This document shows, in pieces, positions 57,804 to 64,000 of a stretch of 64,000 bases of DNA; positions within the stretch are counted from its first letter, which is position 1; every line of letters starts with the position of its first letter. The notes beneath the pieces are model-generated. The model was not told where the DNA came from. It saw only the letters and a list, made by a program, of their open reading frames with translations, and searched no databases. Source of the DNA: Citrus sinensis (taxonomy: Eukaryota; Streptophyta; Magnoliopsida; Sapindales; Rutaceae); NCBI RefSeq assembly GCF_022201045.2, contig NC_068561.1:12425001-12489000 (forward strand), in the 5' to 3' direction. Both the position numbers and the translations under genes were made by a program.

Positions 57804-58024
57804 TATTAAATGAATATTTAAGTGCAAATTGTGTAATGCTTCTCTAAAATAATAAAATGAATAATCAGATTGCACAAAATATGGATTGGTCACGGATTTT
57901 GTTGTTAATTTAAATTTTCAATATAGACACAAAATTATTTTGAATCGTTGCACTTAGTGAGTAATGATATTCATCTTATGGTAGTTACATTACTACTGAC
58001 AATACTGGATTAATTCATAAATTT

Positions 58025-58146
58025 ATTATGAAAATGATCCCTGTGTACAGTACAATGGAAATACAAAGTTATGGGTTTATTTACATGGAGATAGAGAAGA
58101 AGATGACTTAGATGATGATGGTACAGCACATATAAGGAGCTGCTAA
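58025..58146 (+). pseudogene. NFRKB C-terminal remnant (last ~40 codons)
   Basis: The frame from about D-P-C-V-Q-Y-N-G to R-S-C and its stop at 58144-58146 matches the end of the intact gene at 39740 with a few substitutions. Everything upstream, including the winged-helix domain, is missing. Confidence 0.9.
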
Positions 58147-58788
58147 CGGGAATGGCAATGGCAAAAACTGGTAGGAATTTCTCGTAATCATATAGGTTCT
58201 GATCTCATTATAACTGCTTCTCTGATATAAATGATCTGGTATGAACTTTGTTCATAAGATTGATCTTTTCATGCATCCTGCGATGAAATTTTCTGGATTA
58301 TTTTTTGTTTGAATTCAACCACTATTAAATTGACACGTCAAATTTGTGTTTAAATATTTTTACATGAATAATAAATAGATCGTGTTCGTATCAGTTCAAA
58401 TTTGGTAAGATTCATTTAAAACATGACACAAATACAAAATGATTATATAAATTATTGCCTTTATTTATAGAACTTGTTGTTTGATTTACTATTTTTAAGA
58501 ACCAACTTATGTGGTAAATGCGGTGCTGTTGTATTAATCACGATGTCGTTGAGAAATGGTAAAATAAATAATCATTTTTTAAGAATGCAATATTATTTGT
58601 CAAATTTGTTGGGTTTGTATTTTGATCCAAATCATTAAAATAAAGAAGTTTTAGATTTGTTTTGGGGTCTCTACAGACTTAATCAAGTGGGTTTCAACTT
58701 TCAAATCATTTTAATTGATAAATTGATTTGAATTTTGTCTACCCTCTACCTTTATAAAAGAAAGATTTATGTTTTGGATGTAATTTAG

Positions 58789-59977
58789 GGGTCCGGCTAC
58801 GGTGCCCCTCTGATACCATACTCTCACTTTTTGTCTTTTGTTGTTGATAAATTGCACTTAACTCCTTATTTTCTTTTTTATTTACATTTTCACTCAAATG
58901 TAATGAAAAATTATAATTAACTCGTTACTCTAACTCCTAAAATTACTCTTCAAAGTTCAAACATATTTTCATTTAAAATTTTTTATTCCTAAACTATCCT
59001 CATATAATGAATATATTTATAGGTTCAAATAGTCTTATCCTTTAATTTTAGTTTTCACTCATTAAATTTTCTAATATTTGATCATGCACAAAATATAATT
59101 CTCTAATATAATAAAATCTAAAAAAATATATTTTATAATGGTTTAGGAAGTGAGAAAATGAAAGAAAATGGGGGGACATGAGAGAGAGAGGAGAGAGAAA
59201 AAAGAGTAATGATTAAAAATTAAAATATTATTATTGAGTATTGTCTCATAGCATATGTAAATGCCATTGCACCTAGAAATTATAGCTTTAAATTCTTCAT
59301 GTCTAGAAGCGGGTAAAAGGTTCGGTGGTTGAAATAGAAAGTTTTGAGCAATTTATTTGTAATCATAACAATAAAATTACCAGTGATTGTATGCAATTTT
59401 TTTTTTAAATTATAATGATTAGAACCAAAATGAGAAAAATATTTTTGGAAACAATTGTGATGGTAATTAATCTTTTTCTTCCTTAATTTTAATAGGGGTA
59501 TAATTAAATTCTATATGATCAAGGTGGTTGATGGTTAAATAAATAAAAAATCTAATAGATGAGGATGAGCTAATCACATTTCAAAATATTAAGAGCAGAG
59601 TAATAGATGTCAATTTATTTAGTGTGCAGTCAAATTTATCCTATAGTAAATAGTAATTATTAAATAATATATAGATATATTATATATTAAATAATTAATA
59701 TATATTAATGCAAATTTTAAAATAAGTTATAAAAAAGTCAAACTAGGTAATGGACTTAGGTGTAAAAATTTAAAACGATTTGGAGTTATATTTCAAAATG
59801 TTGAAACTTTATTATTTTTTAACGAGCAAGCAAACAATAGGGATTGTCGAGCTAATAACCTATTAAATCCATCTAAGCCATTGAACTACTTTGATGTTAA
59901 ATCTATGACTCATAATAGTTGATAAGAAAATGATAAAAAGTAGGGGTATGGTGTCACAGGGGCACTATAGCCAGACC
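58789..59977. mobile_element. TIR element inserted in copy B, with paralogous empty site
   Basis: The ends GGGTCCGGCTACGGTGCCCC and the inverse complement of GGGGCACTATAGCCAGACC are ~30-bp imperfect inverted repeats. It is flanked by TGTAATTTAG (58779-58788) and TGTAATTTTAG (59978-59988). Copy A still holds the single TGTAATTTAG at 40608-40617, so the insertion, its size and its duplicated target are all directly visible. The 9-11 bp duplication fits a Mutator-like element. The interior is non-coding. Confidence 0.9.
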
Positions 59978-60278
59978 TGTAATTTTAGATGCATTTCTTT
60001 AAAAAAAGAAAAGAAAAAAAAGAAAAGAAAAAGAGAATGTTACTATCTTCAAAATTAAAAAATTTAGTTTTGTCCTTGTATATTTTTAATGCTTACCCTA
60101 ATCCCAATTGCATATTAATTAATTAAACCGAAGGTGGCGGCAAGATACTTACATGCTTACAAGCACGACCACGCTGGCATTAGAACACACATGCTTACAA
60201 GCACGACCACGCTGTAAGCCCTTAGATAAGTTCCCAAATGGATCATAGGCTACATATTTTCATGGGGTTTTGTCAGGT

Positions 60279-61898
60279 ATGAATATTATTTTTCTTCAAA
60301 CATGTAGAAAGAAGAAACCCTGTTCTGCTTTACAAAGTCTCAAAACTCTATCAATCATCTATAGGTCTTTCTGTTCACAAAAATTGAAACAGATATCGTC
60401 AAGTAAGAGCTTACACAAGGCTCTGAGAGTCCTTGATATCATCTCGCCCAGAACTAGGGACAGTACAAAGACCGAAGTCCATCTTCGGCTCATTCAGGAC
60501 TTTCTACAAACAGATTCCAAACATCTCGATTCGCAAAAATTTAACCATGATTTCACTGGTACAAATTCAACGTTTGGATCGTCAAATGTGTTTGATCAAT
60601 TGCTTGACACTCCTGTTGTTGATGTGGAGAAATTAATCTCCATGCATCATGATTTGCACAGGGAACGGCTGAAAGTTGATGCGAGTTTTTTGTCAACTGC
60701 TGTGACTTCATGTGGGTCTACACGGAACATCCGTGGCGGTGCTCCGTACCAGTGCTTAGCTATAAGAACTGGGTTTATTGCAAATGTTTATGTAGGGAGT
60801 TCTTTGATCACTTTGTACAGCAAATGCAGGGTAATAATTGATGCATATAAAGTGTTTGAGGAAATGCCCGTTAGGAACGTAGTCTCATGGACAGCCATCA
60901 TTGCTGCGTTTGCACAAGAGTGGCAGGTTGATATGTGTTTGGAGCTTTATCGCATGATGAGAAATTCAATGTTAGAGCCCAATGATTTTACGTTCACAAG
61001 TATTCTGAGTGCTTGCACGGGCAGTGGAGCTCTTGGACAGGGAAGAAGTGCTCATTGTCAGACAATTCGTATGGGTTTCTTTTCGTATATTCAAGTTGCT
61101 AATTCTCTTATCTCAATGTATTGCAAGTGTGGTAACGTTGAAGAGGCAGTTTATGTATTCAACAATATGCATGGTAAAGATATTGTATCATGGAATTCCA
61201 TGATAGCTGGGTACGCTCAGCATGGGCTTGCAGTGCGTGCGATTGATCTTTTTGAAGAGATGATGAAACAACGTGTGAAACCAGATGCCATAACTTTCCT
61301 TGGTGTTATCTCTTCATGCCGCCATGGAGGTCTGGTTGAAGAGGGCAAAGTTTACTTCGATTCAATGGCTAAACATGGTTTGAAGCCAGAACTTGACCAT
61401 TATTCGTGTGTTGTTGATCTTCTTGGCCGAGCTGGATTACTTGAAGAGGCTCGAGACTTCATTAAACAGATGCCTATATATCCCAATGCCGTTATATGGG
61501 GTTCTCTGCTTTCTTCCTGCAGGCTTCATGGGGGTGTTTGGATTGGCATAGAGGCTGCGGAGAGCAGGCTATTGCTGGAACCAGAATGTGCTGCTACCCA
61601 CGTGCAGTTGGCGAATCTTTATGCAAGTGTAAGGTGCTGGGATCAGGCGGCAAGAGTGAGGAAATTAATGAAAGATAAAGGGCTGAAAACAAATCCTGGG
61701 TGCAGTTGGATTGAGATTATGAATGTTGTTTACAGATTTCGGGCAGAAGACAAGTCGAATACTAGGCTGAGTGAAATACTTCCTGTTTTAGATTTTCTGG
61801 TCGACCAAATGAAAACTTTGGGCTATGTGCTCGAGGTGCACGAGGAAGAGGTTGATGATGCTTCACATAAAAGGACAACCCTTTTGAGTTATAAATAA
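60279..61898 (+). CDS. PLS-class (E subgroup) PPR protein, At2g37320-like
   Basis: The ATG at 60279 gives 539 residues. The frame extends three codons upstream, but only to a TTG. The N-terminus is basic and Ser/Thr-rich, as in mitochondrial presequences. PPR motifs start near residue 135 (for example V-V-S-W-T-A-I-I-A-A-F-A-Q, I-V-S-W-N-S-M-I-A-G-Y-A-Q and P-D-A-I-T-F-L-G-V-I-S-S-C). The protein ends with an E-type domain (V-I-W-G-S-L-L-S-S-C-R, E-P-E-C-A-A-T-H-V-Q-L-A-N-L-Y, G-C-S-W-I-E-I), with no DYW domain. The sequence and length suggest Arabidopsis At2g37320. It is a predicted RNA-binding organellar factor. The dead paralogue at 40861-41777 aligns with it. Confidence 0.93.
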   Translation: MNIIFLQTCRKKKPCSALQSLKTLSIIYRSFCSQKLKQISSSKSLHKALRVLDIISPRTRDSTKTEVHLRLIQDFLQTDSKHLDSQKFNHDFTGTNSTFGSSNVFDQLLDTPVVDVEKLISMHHDLHRERLKVDASFLSTAVTSCGSTRNIRGGAPYQCLAIRTGFIANVYVGSSLITLYSKCRVIIDAYKVFEEMPVRNVVSWTAIIAAFAQEWQVDMCLELYRMMRNSMLEPNDFTFTSILSACTGSGALGQGRSAHCQTIRMGFFSYIQVANSLISMYCKCGNVEEAVYVFNNMHGKDIVSWNSMIAGYAQHGLAVRAIDLFEEMMKQRVKPDAITFLGVISSCRHGGLVEEGKVYFDSMAKHGLKPELDHYSCVVDLLGRAGLLEEARDFIKQMPIYPNAVIWGSLLSSCRLHGGVWIGIEAAESRLLLEPECAATHVQLANLYASVRCWDQAARVRKLMKDKGLKTNPGCSWIEIMNVVYRFRAEDKSNTRLSEILPVLDFLVDQMKTLGYVLEVHEEEVDDASHKRTTLLSYK

Positions 61899-62551
61899 GC
61901 AAATTCCTGAATTACAATCCTGCAACTGTGCAGTTTTTCGTGTACCAGATTTGTTCTAATGTATGTATATTTTGCCTCTATAAGAACATCCAGTAAAATC
62001 ATGTCACACTGATTTAAATTTTTAGTTCACTTCTCTCAAGTACTGTCATAATTGATTAATTAAAAATAAATGTTTACCATATAACGATTTTATTGGAGTA
62101 TACAAAGACTTGATGGAAACATCCCCAATAGATATGACTGGATTTGGCGATATGTACAGAAACTAGAAAACCAGAAAAATGTCAAAGAAATTAAAAATCA
62201 TGAAAACCTTCGCCCAGATAAAATCAAATATACAAAATAAAATAACACAAGCAGACCCAACCAACCAACCAACCAACCAACTAACAAGAAAATGGATACA
62301 GTTATCTCACAAAATCATAGTGGATACTAGTCTCTTTTTCATATATTTTTTTTTTGATGCGGTCTCTTTCTCATACTTGAAACATCGGAAATGTTTTATG
62401 TTTCCAGACAAAAATACTGAGATCTAAAATGTATATGCAACAAGCAGATAAAATTTTCAAATTTCTATTAGGCAAAAGATAAAATAAGAAAAAATCAGCA
62501 AGGCTCATCAGTGCACAAATCCACCCTAGCCGGGGTAGGAGGAAAAAACAG
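61899..62551. other. 3' flank of the PPR gene and of the RRM gene (convergent)
   Basis: The two genes converge here, so the interval should hold both 3' UTRs. A short (ACCA)n-like run lies near 62258-62280. No gene is seen. Confidence 0.5.
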
Positions 62552-63924
62552 TTACTGCAGAACTCGCACCGAGACTTGATTATTGAGACAGAAGCCTCTA
62601 TTCTTCCTAATGAATGCATCCATTGCCTGTGTCTGTGATGGGAAGCGAACAGTTGCCCATTTAATGGAATCTGGGAGTGACTGCCTGCAATAATATAATA
62701 GGAAACAATAGAAAAAAGGAAAAGAAGTTAATGCATGAAGGTAATAACAAAGATCATTGTAATACTGTCCAACTGCAATGTAAAATACTAGGCATTAACC
62801 TCAACATAAAACTGATGGAGGATGCCTCGTATTCACAGCCTGAGAGAAAGCGTTCTACATCTTCTGCAACAGCAATTCTAGGAACATTTTGCAGTAAAAC
62901 CTGAAAAGCAGCAGATGAGATACAGTTAGCACCAGCTTAGATGTATCAGGGAAAATGTCTACATGCAAAGAACTTGGAGAGTCACAATGCACTAAGTTGC
63001 AGCTTTCAAACTTTATGAATATGGCAGAGAGCACCACAATTACCAAATCTAATATCTACATATTAGAGGACTGAAGCAGGTACAGGAACACAAACACAAC
63101 AAAGTGGTATCCCGTAAGCCTCAACAGACTTCAGAATCCATAATACTAAATAACCCAACACAAACACAGATTTACAGTTGCTTGAGAGAATTATTGCCTT
63201 ATGGCACAGAAAAGTCCACACACTACTGATATTCACAAAATACTATTCTAAAGACTTAAAAGATAATTCTACGAGCAAGAGCGATAGTAAAGTTTGCAAA
63301 ACTGAAAGTTGTAGTAGAAAGGGCCTGTCATACAGCCAGCATATTAACACAGTACCACAATCCTACCACATGGCGCACAGCTTCCTCTCTTACAATGTGA
63401 ATTGGCTAAGTGGCTTATAGAATCTCACAACAGTTAAAAAAAAAAATTGTGACTTCCTCTAATTTTTATGTTAATATGATCTCGTATCACAACTGACAAG
63501 ACACAGATGCTACTCTTTCCCAGTGATCAATGACCCAATCTCCTTTAGACTGTCGATTCCAATTCATGTGATTTGCTGATTTCAGACAACTCATCAAACA
63601 GCCAGCCTCACAAGTTAGCCTCAACAGCCAACAACTTCTTGTAGGACAAGCCTTCGTTTTTTTTTTCGTTTTTTCTTTAAGATCAGTACAGGGAAATATT
63701 GTAAACATCAGATGATCAGAATGATCAGAACAGTAAATATGGGGGGGGGGGGTGCTCTTAATTACAGTAACATATAAGAGGCATGAGTAATTGAGAACCC
63801 TTTTTTATCATTATTTTAAGAATAAATATAACCAAGAACATTACTTACAGTTTTTCCATTATAGGGCATGACAATATCCCATTCACTCTGTTCAGCCTGA
63901 TATTCAAGCACAGAAGTATAAGAC
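62552..63924 (-). CDS. RRM RNA-binding protein, 3' exons (partial)
   Basis: Three exons are read on the minus strand: 63924-63849, 62900-62800 and 62684-62552, all with GT-AG junctions and matching phases. The gene continues beyond the window's right edge. The first visible exon reads S-Y-T-S-V-L-E-Y-Q-A-E-Q and ends V-M-P-Y-N-G-K-T. The next begins V-L-L-Q-N-V-P, an RNP2-type strand, and the last contains K-W-A-T-V-R-F-P-S, an RNP1-like strand, then the stop after V-R-V-L-Q. These make a near-complete RRM of about 75 residues at the very C-terminus. The RNP1 lacks the usual aromatic pair, so RNA binding may be weak. The 948-bp intron between the first two exons carries no named element. The gene's identity is not known to me. 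Confidence 0.72.
63741..63752. repeat. G homopolymer, 12 bp
   Basis: A run of 12 G lies inside or near the first intron region of the RRM gene, upstream of the visible exon's donor. It may be an assembly-sensitive site. Confidence 0.9.
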
Positions 63925-64000
63925 CTATAAAAAATTTATGGTAAAAAACAACATAATCTGTCAAAACTTGGCGTGTGTATAAGCAGCAGCATTACCCTTT

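Larger units (their letters stand above)
58025..61898 (+). repeat. Segmental duplication, copy B
   Basis: It matches 39619-41777. The left break falls inside the NFRKB coding sequence at ATTATGAAAATGATCCC. Copy B has the intact PPR gene, plus an element at 58789-59977 absent from copy A. Confidence 0.92.

Noticed and set aside
62255..62285. (ACCA)n run as a possible CRISPR or satellite
   Set aside because: It is a very short simple repeat with no spacers; no CRISPR array exists in this window.

Overview
This window is plant nuclear DNA. It is AT-rich, its genes have GT-AG introns, and the families are plant-specific (PLS-class pentatricopeptide proteins, an SGR9-type RING ligase, an FBD/LRR F-box fragment, a REVEILLE fragment). 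It is also dense in plant-type transposons. The proteins suggest a eudicot, probably a woody rosid. Citrus is my guess, but nothing in the sequence proves it.

Layout. 0-8.5 kb: a minus-strand LINE remnant, a decayed Ty1/copia element with both LTRs and a 5-bp target duplication, and a candidate SINE. 8.5-9.6 kb: a four-exon minus-strand gene for a small coiled-coil protein. 9.6-20.6 kb: gene-free and repeat-rich, with a Pack-MULE carrying a broken FBD/LRR F-box gene fragment (16.9-19.2 kb). 20.7-21.6 kb: an intronless SGR9-like RING-H2 ligase. 24.2-26.2 kb: an intronless PPR protein like Arabidopsis At2g37310. 28.0-30.4 kb: two TIR elements with perfect 9-bp target duplications. 31.6-32.2 kb: a Tudor-like protein. 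37.6-39.7 kb: an NFRKB-like nuclear protein. 40.9-43.8 kb: a dead copy of an At2g37320-like PPR gene, then a REVEILLE6/8-like gene fragment. 46.1-46.7 kb: a small membrane protein. 52.0-54.4 kb: a BED-zinc-finger/hAT-transposase-derived gene with a partial upstream duplicate. 49-60 kb: several hAT-like and MULE-like non-autonomous elements, one nested in another. 60.3-61.9 kb: the intact At2g37320-like PPR gene. 62.5 kb to the right edge: the 3' exons of a minus-strand RRM protein.

Three structural stories stand out. (1) The block NFRKB 3' end + spacer + PPR gene occurs twice, 18,406 bp apart. Copy A keeps NFRKB but has a ruined PPR gene; copy B keeps the PPR gene but only the last codons of NFRKB. 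(2) At least seven elements have TIRs, six of them with 9-11 bp duplications and one confirmed by a paralogous empty site. Two ~1 kb hAT-like elements have perfect 8-bp duplications. (3) A hAT-derived BED protein keeps its DNA-binding and dimerisation ends, but its middle domain has lost the usual catalytic signature, which suggests domestication.

The genes do not form one pathway. By family knowledge they act in RNA processing in organelles (PPR proteins), possibly elsewhere (RRM), chromatin (NFRKB-like, Tudor-like), protein turnover at amyloplasts (SGR9-like) and possibly transcription (hAT-derived). I could run no database search; names rest on sequence recognition by eye.
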